Assembly: GCF_006517395.1 (NCBI RefSeq)
Contig: NZ_VDCY01000004.1
Coordinates: forward strand, 1-64,000
DNA length: 64,000 nucleotides
Reading direction: 5' to 3'
Origin: Terrilactibacillus laevilacticus
GTDB lineage: Bacteria > Bacillota > Bacilli > Bacillales > Sporolactobacillaceae
Part shown: piece by piece, positions 51,508-60,756 of the stretch
How the letters are laid out: each line of letters starts with the position of its first letter
Numbering within the stretch: the stretch's first letter is position 1
Translations under genes and position numbers: made by a program
The notes under the pieces: model-generated
What the model saw: only the letters and a program-made list of their open reading frames with translations
Told to the model about the DNA's origin: nothing
The model's database searches: none

Positions 51508-52434
51508 ATGGGAAAAGTTCTTGTTTTTGGACATAAAAATCCAGATACGGATACAATTTGTTCAGCTATAGCATATGCTCATTTAAAACAACAATTAGGT
51601 CTCGATGTCGAGCCTGTACGTTTAGGAGAAGTTAATGGCGAAACGTTATTTGCTTTAGACACGTTTAAAGTTGCAGCTCCTCGATTTGTCGAAAAAGTCG
51701 CTAGTGAAGTGGACGAAGTTATCTTAGTCGATCATAATGAACGTCAACAAAGCGCGGACGATATTAATGATGTGCGTGTTTTAGAAGTAATTGATCATCA
51801 CCGCATTGCTAATTTTGAGACAAGCGATCCTTTATATTATCGTGCAGAACCAGTTGGTTGTACAGCAACGATCTTAAACAAATTATATAAAGAACATGGT
51901 GTTGAAATACCTAAACCTATAGCGGGACTTATGCTTTCAGCTATTATTTCAGACTCGTTGTTATTCAAATCACCAACATGCACTGAAGAAGACGTACAAG
52001 CAGCAAAAGAATTGGCTGCTATTGCGGAGATAGATCCTGAGCAATATGGTTTAGATATGTTAAAAGCAGGGGCTGATTTAAGCAGTAAACCAACAAATGA
52101 ATGGATTAAGCTTGATGCAAAAGAATTCCAAATGGGTGATCACAAAGTAGAAATCGCCCAAGTGAACACGGTAGATACAGCGGATATTCTTTCTCGTAAA
52201 GCTGAACTTGAGGATGTCATTGGCAGTGAGATAAAAGATAAAGGACTTGATCTCTTTTTATTTGCGATCACAGATATTTTAACGAATGACTCAACGGCAT
52301 TAGTCCTTGGTAAAGAAGCGCAAGCGGTTGAAAAAGCGTATGACGTTAAATTAGACCAAAACCTTGCTGTCCTAAAAGGTGTCGTGTCACGTAAAAAACA
52401 AATTGTTCCTGTATTAACAAATGTTTTAAAATAA
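51508..52434 (+). CDS. ppaC: Manganese-dependent inorganic pyrophosphatase
   Basis: The 308-residue DHH-family (family II) enzyme hydrolyses pyrophosphate with Mn. The N-terminal [25 protein letters not shown] and the DHH signature IDHHRI, and C-terminal [10 protein letters not shown] (substrate-binding Ser-Arg-Lys-Lys) are typical. AAAGGAG precedes ATG 51508; B. subtilis counterpart ppaC. A terminator follows. Confidence 0.97.
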   Translation: MGKVLVFGHKNPDTDTICSAIAYAHLKQQLGLDVEPVRLGEVNGETLFALDTFKVAAPRFVEKVASEVDEVILVDHNERQQSADDINDVRVLEVIDHHRIANFETSDPLYYRAEPVGCTATILNKLYKEHGVEIPKPIAGLMLSAIISDSLLFKSPTCTEEDVQAAKELAAIAEIDPEQYGLDMLKAGADLSSKPTNEWIKLDAKEFQMGDHKVEIAQVNTVDTADILSRKAELEDVIGSEIKDKGLDLFLFAITDILTNDSTALVLGKEAQAVEKAYDVKLDQNLAVLKGVVSRKKQIVPVLTNVLK

Positions 52435-52456
52435 TGATGTAACGAACGAATCATGA

Positions 52457-52486
52457 CCTAGGAGTTTATCTCCTAGGTTTTTTAAT
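52457..52486 (+). terminator. Terminator after ppaC
   Basis: Perfect 8-bp arms CCTAGGAG and CTCCTAGG with a 5-nt loop, followed by T6. Confidence 0.9.
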
Positions 52487-52746
52487 TGTTTAGGAAACGA
52501 TAAAATCTCGACTTGTGGATGACTGTTCGGTAAAATGTTCGTAGATATATCGAGGTTAAGGGTATGGGAAACGTAAAGCTTCTATTCCTTAGATGTTAAA
52601 AAACTCACTAGCATTTGATTATAAGTAATCTAGCTGGCGAGTTCTTTTTGTTGCTTTAAAACAAAGTTTGATTTATTCATTTATCCAATATTCGAAGTTG
52701 TTTTTCAACTGACATAGTCCAAATTTACTGATTAAGTTTAATTCGT

Positions 52747-53958
52747 TCATAGAGCCTTACTCTTAGTCATCTTACTCTCATTCGATTTACTCTTATTCAG
52801 TGAAATTTTATTTTTAGTAAAATATAAAGCCGTACAAACAAGAGGAATGACTCCAGCGATGATGTATAGACCCCTAAAAGAAGTGAGAGATCTTAAAGTA
52901 CCCATAATATAAGGACCAACACCCAATCCTAAATCTAAGCCAACAAAGTAAGTAGATAAGGCAATTCCAATTCTATGTGGGTTAGCAAGTTTGAGACAAA
53001 CGGCTTGACCATTTGACATAAAGGTACCATACCCTAATCCGACTAATCCGCCTGAGATTAACAACATCGTACTATTAGTCGTAATACTTAGCATAAATAA
53101 ACCCGCTGTTAAGAAGAAATAGCTAGGGTACATGACATACTGTTCACCTTTTAAATCAAAAATTCGGCCAGACATAGGGCGAGTGAATGTGACTACTAAT
53201 GCATATACAACAAAGAAAAAGGATCCTGCTGTAACCAGATCAATCACTTTAGTATAAGAAGACAAGAATGATAGCACACTAGAATAGGAAAGTCCCATTA
53301 GAAAGGCGATGCCTGTTATAAATAGAGCTTTTTTTTCTATAAAGCTATGAATACTCCAAGAGTTTAATTGAGCTTTTTGTACTCCGGATAACTGAATATT
53401 TTTAACGGGAAATATAAAGCAAGATAGAGTCACTAAGGAAATTAAAATAATGGAAAACCAAATAATAAAATAGAAGTTTGTCATATTTAACAAAATCATT
53501 CCAATAAAAGGTCCAATAGCTGCAGCTAAACTTGTACTTAATCCATAATAGTTTATTCCTTCCCCTTTTTTAGTTTCAGGAATATAGGCTGTAACAATAG
53601 CATTGGTTGCCGTAGAAATTGTTCCATATCCAAAGCCGTTTAAAAGCCGAACTAAATATAGAATACTGATATTTGGGGTAAATAAATAGGCGATCGTTGT
53701 AAAAAGATAAAAAATGGCTCCACCACGTAGAACCATTTTTCTCCCAAATAGTTCTAACTGCTTACCCATAAATAAACGAGCTAGCAATGTTCCAATAATA
53801 TAGATTCCTGAAGCAAATCCAGCCTCACTTAAAGTAGCGTGTAAATTATCTTGAGCAATGACTGCGATGATAACCATCAAAAGATAATAGACTAAGTAAA
53901 CAATAAAGTTAATTAATGTAATTCCGACAAAGTGTTTGTTAAAAAGTTTCTGTTCCAT
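52747..53958 (-). CDS. MFS transporter
   Basis: A 403-residue major facilitator with about 12 hydrophobic segments, beginning MEQKLFNKHFVGITLINFIVYLV. The helix 2-3 loop is present as LFMGKQLELFGRKMVL and the helix 8-9 region as RPMSGRIFDLKGE. NGFGYGTISTATNAIVTAYIPETKKGEGINYYGLSTSLAAAIGPFIG is typical of drug or metabolite exporters of the DHA1 type. The substrate is unknown. The neighbours (ppaC and a Crp-like regulator) do not point to one. The start at 53958 lies at ATG with a poor SD (AAGGAGACACGAAGTTACATG; GGAG 11 nt upstream). Confidence 0.8.
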   Translation of the reverse strand: MEQKLFNKHFVGITLINFIVYLVYYLLMVIIAVIAQDNLHATLSEAGFASGIYIIGTLLARLFMGKQLELFGRKMVLRGGAIFYLFTTIAYLFTPNISILYLVRLLNGFGYGTISTATNAIVTAYIPETKKGEGINYYGLSTSLAAAIGPFIGMILLNMTNFYFIIWFSIILISLVTLSCFIFPVKNIQLSGVQKAQLNSWSIHSFIEKKALFITGIAFLMGLSYSSVLSFLSSYTKVIDLVTAGSFFFVVYALVVTFTRPMSGRIFDLKGEQYVMYPSYFFLTAGLFMLSITTNSTMLLISGGLVGLGYGTFMSNGQAVCLKLANPHRIGIALSTYFVGLDLGLGVGPYIMGTLRSLTSFRGLYIIAGVIPLVCTALYFTKNKISLNKSKSNESKMTKSKAL

Positions 53959-54311
53959 GTAACTTCGTGTCTCCTTAATTTGAATAAGCTTTTAATTTTT
54001 CAATTGAACTTCTAAATTATGATGATTTGAGGGGTATCTATCTACTAATTGTTGAATAAATAGATCACATGTGGAGATGATTAAGTCTAGTCTTGAAATT
54101 CCTTACAGTCTTGATTTGATTCACTTCCCATTATTTTTACCAATTCTATTGAGCCTTGGCGAGCATCACCCAAAAGTTCATATTCGATCGCCTTCTTTAT
54201 AGAAATTACTAGTGAAAGTATAATAAATATATAGAACGTTTAAAAACACAGTGGTAATATATTTAAGTAAATAACAAATGTTAATATCATTTGTGAATTA
54301 GGAACGAACTT

Positions 54312-54359
54312 AAAGAAAACTTGCCGTTTGCGGGGCCTGAAAGGCATAGACAGAGGCCT
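54312..54359 (+). repeat. Family B interspersed repeat, copy 4
   Basis: A 48-bp plus-strand copy from AAAGAAAACTTGCCGTTTGC to GACAGAGGCCT, differing at about six positions from copy 2. Confidence 0.85.
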
Positions 54360-54418
54360 AGTAGAAAAAAGGTGTCCCTACTGCTTCGCATACGTGACAA
54401 TTCGAAGGATATTCGTGA

Positions 54419-54498
54419 AGTAACGCTCATCACTACGGCTTCGCCTTCTTGGCAACTCGATGCTTAATCGAAGAAGATTATGCTAGTTGCTCGTTACT
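54419..54498. other. Nested inverted repeat, possible structured RNA or element
   Basis: AGTAACG (54419-54425) pairs with CGTTACT (54492-54498), and GCAACT (54452-54457) pairs with AGTTGC (54485-54490), with TCGA/TCGA inside. The block is locally richer in GC than its neighbours. No promoter or terminator is evident. Confidence 0.4.
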
Positions 54499-54567
54499 GG
54501 TACCCTTGAATACTATCTTACCAGTGTAAAAAAGATCGGATTTTGACATATTTTTAAGGTCTTATCA

Positions 54568-55242
54568 ATGATGGGGGGGGATTTGTTGGATAATAGAGTT
54601 TTAAAAGAATATGTTGAAAAAAAACGTTTACCAATTGTTCAAAAGAGATATCATAAGTATTTAACCTTTGAAGGTGTAGAGGATTGTTATACTTATATTT
54701 TGAGGAGTGGTGTTGTAAAGGCAAGTGTAATTACTAATGATGGTCGCGAATTTAATCTTAGATACATTAGAGATCTTGAAATTGTTTCAATATTAAGGGA
54801 TGAGTATTCACAATTTATTGATTCACCATACAATATCCGCGTTGAATCAGAGTCAGCTGAATTTTATCGAATAAATCGTGTGGAATTTTGGAAGGATATT
54901 AATGAAAGCTCAGAATTCCAACGTTACGTAAAAGACTTCTATAGATACCGTTTACTTTATGTTATGAAGAAAATGCAACAGATGTTGTTAAATGGTAAAT
55001 TAGGTGCTGTTTGTACACAACTTTACGATTTGTGTGATCTTTTTGGTGTTCGAACACCTGATGGGATGATGATTGATTTTCAAGTTACGAATGAAGAAAT
55101 TGCAAAGTTCTGCGGCATATCAACAGCAAGTAGTGTTAGCAGAATTCTAAAACAATTGAAGCATAATGGTATTATAACCATTAAAGATCATCGAATAATT
55201 ATTACTAACATGGAACTATTAGAGGATAATATTATATTTTGA
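54568..55242 (+). CDS. Crp/Fnr-family transcriptional regulator
   Basis: A 224-residue protein with a degenerate cyclic-nucleotide-like beta-roll (about residues 20-110) and a C-terminal winged helix: TNEEIAKFCGISTASSVSRILKQLKHNGIITIKDHRIIITN. It lacks the C-terminal cysteine cluster that binds Fe-S in Bacillus Fnr, and the cysteines present (CTQLYDLCDLFG) lie in the connecting helix, as in PrfA-like relatives. The 5' end holds a run of eight G after ATGATG; TTG 54583 or 54586 are alternative starts, with the G-run then serving as SD. Target genes unknown. Confidence 0.75.
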   Translation: MMGGDLLDNRVLKEYVEKKRLPIVQKRYHKYLTFEGVEDCYTYILRSGVVKASVITNDGREFNLRYIRDLEIVSILRDEYSQFIDSPYNIRVESESAEFYRINRVEFWKDINESSEFQRYVKDFYRYRLLYVMKKMQQMLLNGKLGAVCTQLYDLCDLFGVRTPDGMMIDFQVTNEEIAKFCGISTASSVSRILKQLKHNGIITIKDHRIIITNMELLEDNIIF

Positions 55243-55625
55243 TTTCCAACCCCGTGTTACTAACGAGGGTCTTTTCTTTTATAGAGGTATTCCAAAGATC
55301 ACATCAGAATATACTAAGTCATCGAGGATTTTTATTTAGGAATCCCATGGATTTATGTATTGAAAAACAAATGGAACACTTACAGAACAAGGGAGGAGGG
55401 ATATTGAACAACCAAAAAGACTGGATCGAATAGTGTCCAGTCCGAATTTTTATTGAAATAACTAATTGAATTTATGGTGTTTCGCCTGCCGCTCTTTCTT
55501 CAATCTGTTTACCGTTCGGAAACGACTATTTAGCAATTGGTATCAGCTGCAAATGCTATGTATAATGCACCAAAAAAGTAGCCTCCAAAGGTTTTTTAAT
55601 TCGTTAATTTTAATTAAACTCATTA
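55243..55625. other. Intergenic region between the Crp-like and MCP genes
   Basis: Nearly 380 bp without a supported gene. A short 64-codon frame (55239-55433) overlaps the regulator end and lacks an RBS. An ATTAAAAAACC-type sequence near 55590 might end the convergent MCP gene transcript. Nothing else recognised. Confidence 0.4.
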
Positions 55626-56996
55626 TTAGACCGTAATATCAGCTCCAAGTACTCCAATAACTTGGTCATTATCTACAATCGGTAAGGATAGAGTGACACA
55701 ATTTCTTTTAGTTAGAACAGAAATATATGGATCGGAGACATAACTTTCCCCTTTCATGGCCTCCTTAAACCAAGAACGTGCTTTTCCATTAACTAGGGCT
55801 GCGGGTGGATTTGAAAAAATAAACGTACCGTCTGAACGATTTGACCAAATTGCTTCAACATCAGTTTCATTTTTAAAAAATTTCATGAGATAAAGGCTAT
55901 GTTCTGCTTTTTGTAATCTATTCAGGTTATTTGAATTTACGAGATCTTTCATCTTAATTTGGAGTCGTTTGCTGAGTTCTTGGTTAATTTCAATGTTAAC
56001 CTGTTTATTATCTTTTTTAATCGACTTATGTAACTCTTTCGAAGTGTCAGTTAAAGCGGAACTGAGGGTCACCATTTGATCGATGCTTTGATACTGTTTA
56101 TTGATATCCTCTTCCACCTTGTCGACATGGATTTTACTTATCTCTGTCATATCTGATATGTGATGTATAAACTCACTAACTTCTTGAATGTTTGATGTTT
56201 GTTGATCAACGGCTTCGAGCGACTCAGAACTTAGCGTTGTCATTTTATTTAAGTTCGTCTTTAAAATTTCCAATCGATTAAAAACATTGTTTAATCCACT
56301 AACTCCCGTATCTATTTGCCCTGTTTCTGTGTGAACCATGTCTGTGGAATGGTAGATATCCTTATTGATCAGATTAATATTAATATGTGTTTCTTCAACA
56401 GCTTCATTCGTTTGCTCCGCTAATTTTCCAATTTCTTTGGCGACAACTGAGAAACCGCGTCCATGCTCACCAGCTCTAGCTGCTTCAATAGCAGCATTTA
56501 ACGCTAATATACTTGTTTGTTGCGAAATGCTCCCAATCGTTTCAATAATCCCGTTAATCGTCTTTGAATGTTGGACGAGCTTATCCATTTGTTTAATTAG
56601 CGTATCGTGGCTTTTTAAGAGTTGATTCATTTGTGACTTTAAACCTTTGAGCGCATCCCATGAAATGGTTAAGTTTTGATAGATTGTCTGACTGTCCGTT
56701 TGAACTTCTTCAACAACTGAAGAGATTTTGCGTGCGGAATTTTTGATCATTTGCATCCGTTCAGTCACTTGAACGGTATAATGCGCTGTTTTTGTTGTAT
56801 GTTCTTTTAATTCTGAAGTGCTTTCTCTACTTGAATTAGAAGCCATTTCTAATGTTTCTGTCGTTACCTTCATTTCTTCATTAACGGCGAGTAATTGGTC
56901 TATCGTAACTTGGATCTGACTATTTAAGTCTTCTTTAGGCTCCAAATCCGGTTGATTTTGAGTTTTTGATTTCTCACGTGGTTTTAGTATAAACAT
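55626..56996 (-). CDS. Soluble methyl-accepting chemotaxis-type protein with C-terminal PDC sensor
   Basis: A 456-residue cytoplasmic receptor without transmembrane segments. The first ~330 residues are helical and contain the MCP signalling hairpin tip ([41 protein letters not shown], about residues 160-200). The C-terminal ~90 residues ([47 protein letters not shown]... [10 protein letters not shown]) form a PDC/Cache-type sensor module. The usual order is sensor first, so this is an inverted arrangement. ATG 56996 has GGAGG 7 nt upstream; a TTG at 57002 is too close. The ligand is unknown; a CheA link is expected but no che genes are nearby. Confidence 0.8.
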   Translation of the reverse strand: MFILKPREKSKTQNQPDLEPKEDLNSQIQVTIDQLLAVNEEMKVTTETLEMASNSSRESTSELKEHTTKTAHYTVQVTERMQMIKNSARKISSVVEEVQTDSQTIYQNLTISWDALKGLKSQMNQLLKSHDTLIKQMDKLVQHSKTINGIIETIGSISQQTSILALNAAIEAARAGEHGRGFSVVAKEIGKLAEQTNEAVEETHININLINKDIYHSTDMVHTETGQIDTGVSGLNNVFNRLEILKTNLNKMTTLSSESLEAVDQQTSNIQEVSEFIHHISDMTEISKIHVDKVEEDINKQYQSIDQMVTLSSALTDTSKELHKSIKKDNKQVNIEINQELSKRLQIKMKDLVNSNNLNRLQKAEHSLYLMKFFKNETDVEAIWSNRSDGTFIFSNPPAALVNGKARSWFKEAMKGESYVSDPYISVLTKRNCVTLSLPIVDNDQVIGVLGADITV

Positions 56997-57228
56997 GGGC
57001 AAACCTCCGGTACTTATTTTTAGTAAATAGGTCCTACATCAGACTTTTCAATAATTATATTATAACATCAAAATACAAAATATTCGATAAATTGTTGATA
57101 TAACTTATTAATTGGGACCTTTAGACCTGTTGATTTTTTACAGGTTATGATATTTCCTATGGATTTTATCTATTTGGTCCTATTATCCAAGGTTGATATC
57201 GATAAGAACGGATCGGGAGGGATGTGCT

Positions 57229-57276
57229 AAAGAAAACTTGCCGATTGCGGGATCCTATAAGGCGGGGACAGAGCCT
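57229..57276 (+). repeat. Family B interspersed repeat, copy 5
   Basis: A 48-bp plus-strand copy from AAAGAAAACTTGCCGATTGC to GACAGAGCCT, with three or four differences at the 3' half (GGATCC, GCGGGG). Confidence 0.82.
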
Positions 57277-57313
57277 ACTTTATACCTTGAATTTTTAGAT
57301 TTTTTTACAGTGC

Positions 57314-57346
57314 TAAAAAAAACACGTTCAAAATCATTGAACGTGT
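57314..57346 (-). terminator. Terminator of the ykoS/ykoT-like operon
   Basis: On the minus strand ACACGTTCA and TGAACGTGT form a perfect 9-bp stem with a 7-nt loop, followed by T8. It lies 135 bp beyond the last gene of the minus-strand operon. Confidence 0.85.
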
Positions 57347-57480
57347 CGAATTATTACTTAACAAGCCCTGAAAGAAATCCTTCCTGGAAGGAACGTGAAG
57401 GTTGTACGATTGAATAGGAAGCGGTCATTCACTTTATACGAATAAAAATCACATTAATAATTTTAGTCCGAATCAACTCA

Positions 57481-58488
57481 TTACCTTATTCTTGTTTTCT
57501 TTACGATCGGAGTAGGTACTTTTCGTTCTTTAAAAGCAGAACTAAACAGGTCATTTTCTACGGAAAATCGTGGTCGATGCTTGGTTTCTTCATAGATTTT
57601 ACCTATGTATTCACCGATGAGTCCTACGCTAATGAGGAGAAGCCCTCCTAAAAACCATAATGAGATCATAATGGAAGTCCATCCTGAATCAGTATGGCCA
57701 AAAAATTTAGCAAACAAGGCATAAACTCCAAAGAGACTACTTAAGAAAAAGGCCATAATACCAACGGTCATAATTAAACGAATAGGCACTATGCTAAAAG
57801 ATGTAATACCATTAAAAGCGAACGATAGCATTTTTTTAAGGGGATACTTTGTCTCACCGGCCATGCGCTCTTTCCGATCATATTGAACTTCAGTTGACGT
57901 TAGGCCAAGAAGAGGAATAATTCCACGTAAGAACATGTTTTGTTCACCGTAACGCGAGAGTTCTTTTAGAGCCTTTTTGCTAAGTAAACGAAAATCTGCA
58001 TGGTTGTAGACCATCTTAATACCGAGCTTCGTCATAAAACGGTAAAATCCTTGCGCTGTATTTCGTTTAAAGAAGGAATCGGTTTGCCTGCTTCTGCGAA
58101 CGCCATAAACAATATCATAACCTTCTTGATAACGCTCGACAAACGTCCGTATAACTTGGATATCATCTTGAAGATCTGCGTCGATCGTAATAATACAGTC
58201 CGAATGTTTACCAGCCACTTGCAGTCCAGCTAATAGAGCGTTTTGATGCCCAAAATTACGTGTAAGTTTCAATCCCGTAAGGTAAGTCGATTTTTTAACT
58301 AAAGCTTCTATAAGAGCCCACGTGTGGTCTCGGCTTCCATCGTCAATAAATAGTATTTTACTGTCTGGCTGAATAAGATTATCCTTAATTAAAGAGGTAA
58401 GGACTCTCAACAGCTGATTGGATGTCTCTTGTAGAACTTCTTCCTCATTGCAACAAGGGACTGCGATGGTCAATAATGGTTTATTCAT
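57481..58488 (-). CDS. Family 2 membrane glycosyltransferase (YkoT/GtrB-like)
   Basis: A 335-residue polyprenyl-phosphate-type glycosyltransferase: N-terminal LLTIAVPCCNEEEVL, DDGSRDHTWALI, NFGHQNALLAGL, TIDADLQDD (DxD region), RRSRQTDSFFKR, followed by two C-terminal membrane helices (about residues 228-256 and 262-290) and FIGEYIGKIYEE-type LIGEYIGKIYEETKHRPRF. It likely moves a sugar to undecaprenyl phosphate at the membrane. It lies 14 nt after a ykoS-like membrane protein, the B. subtilis ykoS-ykoT pair, associated there with sporulation. Confidence 0.85.
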   Translation of the reverse strand: MNKPLLTIAVPCCNEEEVLQETSNQLLRVLTSLIKDNLIQPDSKILFIDDGSRDHTWALIEALVKKSTYLTGLKLTRNFGHQNALLAGLQVAGKHSDCIITIDADLQDDIQVIRTFVERYQEGYDIVYGVRRSRQTDSFFKRNTAQGFYRFMTKLGIKMVYNHADFRLLSKKALKELSRYGEQNMFLRGIIPLLGLTSTEVQYDRKERMAGETKYPLKKMLSFAFNGITSFSIVPIRLIMTVGIMAFFLSSLFGVYALFAKFFGHTDSGWTSIMISLWFLGGLLLISVGLIGEYIGKIYEETKHRPRFSVENDLFSSAFKERKVPTPIVKKTRIR

Positions 58489-58502
58489 AGTATGTTAACC
58501 TC

Positions 58503-60218
58503 CTATTCTGGATGAACCTGATACAAATATATTTTCCAAGCTGTGGATGAGGCTGCATCGCGAAACGTTTTTAATAAACTTAGATGATTGTGATGAGCGT
58601 TCAAAATAGGGACCGATGATATCACATAGCGACCTCCCATACGCCATAGGGCTCTTGTATTCAAATTCAAGTGTTTAACTTTCTTTTTCGAATAACTTCT
58701 GTAATCGTATTTTTTACCTAACTCGGATGAGAAAAGATAGACACGATTACCCCAAGTGTCATAGTATTTTTTCAATGATGCTTTTTTATCCAGCTCACTC
58801 GCAATAATTTTTCTAAATTCATATTTGTAGCTTAACGGATAGTAGTTGTTATACGAATCTAACGTATAGAATCCATTATATTGAGCGATGGATGGATGAA
58901 GCCCAAGACTAATGACTCGATAGGACGACGGGTTTTTTCCTATGTATTTTTTAATGTCTTGAAATTGGTTAACGGCAAAAAATTGTTTCACGGTTGGTTG
59001 ATTTTTATATAGAAAAGCATCATTGAAATAAAAGAGAATACCTATCTGAGCGATGAGGAGGAGGACAACAAGTTGTCGTCCATACTTTCCTATTTTCCAC
59101 AGTATTCCCAATCCTATTGCGAAACTTACATAAATAACTAACGGTCTGAGAAAATGAAATCGCGCAAAGTTAAAGGTTCTTAAAAAAGTAAAATGTTCCT
59201 TAATCGGTCTCCAACCTTTAAAAAACCAAAAGGCATACCAAGTTGATAGAGCGAAATTGAGTATAAATAAAAGAATGAAGCTTTTTTCCTCTTTCCATTT
59301 TCTGTTTATAAGAATGAGTCCCAGAATGACCAGTGTTAAAGGCAAGATAATGAAGGTATGCATGGTTAAATCATGTGTATGACCAATAATAAAGTTTTTG
59401 AAGGTTAAGCGCACGGTACTTGCTAAGCTCAACCGTGAAGATACGAATTCTTGACGACTATTAGGGACACCTTTAATGACAAGTGAAGACATCAGTCGAT
59501 AGCCAACAATGAGATAAAGAGTCGTCATCAAACAAAGACTCCCAAAGAACGGAAGATTAAATCGTTTCTTGGTCATCAAATCATACAACCACAATATCCC
59601 AATAGCTGTTAAAAAGAAGAAGAAGCCAAGCACAAAACTAGAATAAAAAGGCAGTAAAATAATGGTGAGCCAATGTTTCCAATGGCCACCTCCTGAACGA
59701 ATACTTAAAAAGGCCCATAAAGCGAGTGGCATCCCTAGAGTGCTTAGCATACCTGAAGGCCAAAATGGCGTTAAAGCAAAGCAAACGGAGACAAAGGCAT
59801 TTATTATTCGCATTTTTTTATCTTTTAGGACATGTGTTTTTAGAAGTAGATACATACCTATAAAAGCAAAGATACGCGTCAATGTTTGACTGATTGCATA
59901 TGCAACCATCGTTGGAAATAAGACATATAACCAAACAATGAGACTAAATTCCGATTCTAATGCTCCGCGTGGCAAGGTTCCATTCATGATTTGTGGAATG
60001 GTGGCATCTAACGGGGCAAAGAGTTGACCGCTATTAATAAGTGTTCTATACCAAGCCACATTGGAATCTAAATTATCATGAACTCGAACGTGCGTGTTTT
60101 CGCCGAATATGTACAAAGGTAATAGATAAATCGCAATAATACAAAAGGATATCAGTAAAATGATTTTTTCATTATTTTCGAATTTAGATAAGAACCGGTT
60201 ACTCAAATCATTCAACAC
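58503..60218 (-). CDS. Polytopic membrane protein (YkoS-like, DUF6044-type)
   Basis: A 571-residue protein with about 11-12 predicted transmembrane helices in the first ~400 residues and an extracytoplasmic C-terminal domain (about 415-571). This topology and the conserved N-terminal GENTHVRVHDNLDSNVAWYRTL segment, an acidic motif of GT-C-type glycosyltransferases, suggest a lipid-linked sugar transferase. It is transcribed ahead of a polyprenyl-phosphate glycosyltransferase gene, suggesting the two work in sequence. The start at 60218 (GTG) lacks a strong SD; the assignment of the first residues is uncertain. Confidence 0.75.
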   Translation of the reverse strand: MLNDLSNRFLSKFENNEKIILLISFCIIAIYLLPLYIFGENTHVRVHDNLDSNVAWYRTLINSGQLFAPLDATIPQIMNGTLPRGALESEFSLIVWLYVLFPTMVAYAISQTLTRIFAFIGMYLLLKTHVLKDKKMRIINAFVSVCFALTPFWPSGMLSTLGMPLALWAFLSIRSGGGHWKHWLTIILLPFYSSFVLGFFFFLTAIGILWLYDLMTKKRFNLPFFGSLCLMTTLYLIVGYRLMSSLVIKGVPNSRQEFVSSRLSLASTVRLTFKNFIIGHTHDLTMHTFIILPLTLVILGLILINRKWKEEKSFILLFILNFALSTWYAFWFFKGWRPIKEHFTFLRTFNFARFHFLRPLVIYVSFAIGLGILWKIGKYGRQLVVLLLIAQIGILFYFNDAFLYKNQPTVKQFFAVNQFQDIKKYIGKNPSSYRVISLGLHPSIAQYNGFYTLDSYNNYYPLSYKYEFRKIIASELDKKASLKKYYDTWGNRVYLFSSELGKKYDYRSYSKKKVKHLNLNTRALWRMGGRYVISSVPILNAHHNHLSLLKTFRDAASSTAWKIYLYQVHPE

Positions 60219-60514
60219 CTACTTTAAAAAAATCGAAACATTTTCTAGTCATTGTATCTAGATTACTACCCAATGGGTAAAGTGTGGATAATATGCATAA
60301 CATATCCAATATAAAAATGTTTTTATCCTTAATATAGGATAAAATAAAGAAATCTATACTCTTGATTTCTTTTAAATTTATAAAAAGAACAACTAAACTC
60401 AAAAATACAACCATATGAAACCGTTTAATAAAATTAAATTTGACAGAAATCGTAACATCATGAAAAGGGTATTGAAAATCAGAGTGAAAAGGAGTATTTT
60501 CTATACATACGGTA

Positions 60515-60736
60515 CGTGAAACAATTCACATATACCAACCTCAGATTAATCTATAATCTAAAATGATCAGATGACAAGACGTTTATTTTTTTGGTATAAT
60601 TTGTGAAAAAATTCACAATACACTATGTCGATATTAATAGTTTTATATGTGAAACGAATCACAAAGTTATATTTTATTGTAAGATGTGAAATAATTCACA
60701 AATTATTTTTGCTATCAAATGTGAAATAATTCACAA
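60515..60736 (+). promoter_or_regulatory. Five-site Rex/Fnr-type operator array and promoter of the formate/nitrite transporter
   Basis: Palindromes of form TGTGAA-N4-TTCACA occur at 60515-60530 (first base C), 60601-60618 (TTGTGAAAAAATTCACAA, perfect 18-mer), 60648-60663 (one arm ATCACA), 60685-60700 and 60720-60735, with centre spacing of 87, 46, 37 and 35 bp. A promoter ATGACA (60571-60576), 18 bp, TATAAT (60595-60600) has site 2 immediately downstream of its -10. The sequence fits both the Rex consensus TTGTGAAWWWWTTCACAA and Fnr/Crp TGTGA-N6-TCACA. The array is directly visible; which protein binds is inference. Confidence 0.85.
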
Positions 60737-60756
60737 AAATGAAAAGGGGAAATAAA

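Larger units (their letters stand above)
53959..54567. other. Intergenic region with repeat B copy 4 and a nested inverted repeat
   Basis: About 600 bp between divergent genes. It contains repeat B (54312-54359) and a structured GC-richer block at 54419-54498 with nested arms AGTAACG/CGTTACT and GCAACT/AGTTGC. The rest is AT-rich with TATAAT-like stretches near 54220. No gene identified. Confidence 0.5.

Noticed and set aside
55239-55433. 64-codon frame after the Crp-like gene
   Set aside because: Overlaps the upstream stop without an RBS and has no recognisable product.
57193-57417. 74-codon frame
   Set aside because: It overlaps repeat B copy 5 and the hairpin terminator; no RBS.
60208-60414. 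68-codon minus frame upstream of the YkoS-like gene
   Set aside because: AT-rich, overlaps the operon start, and lacks a plausible SD.
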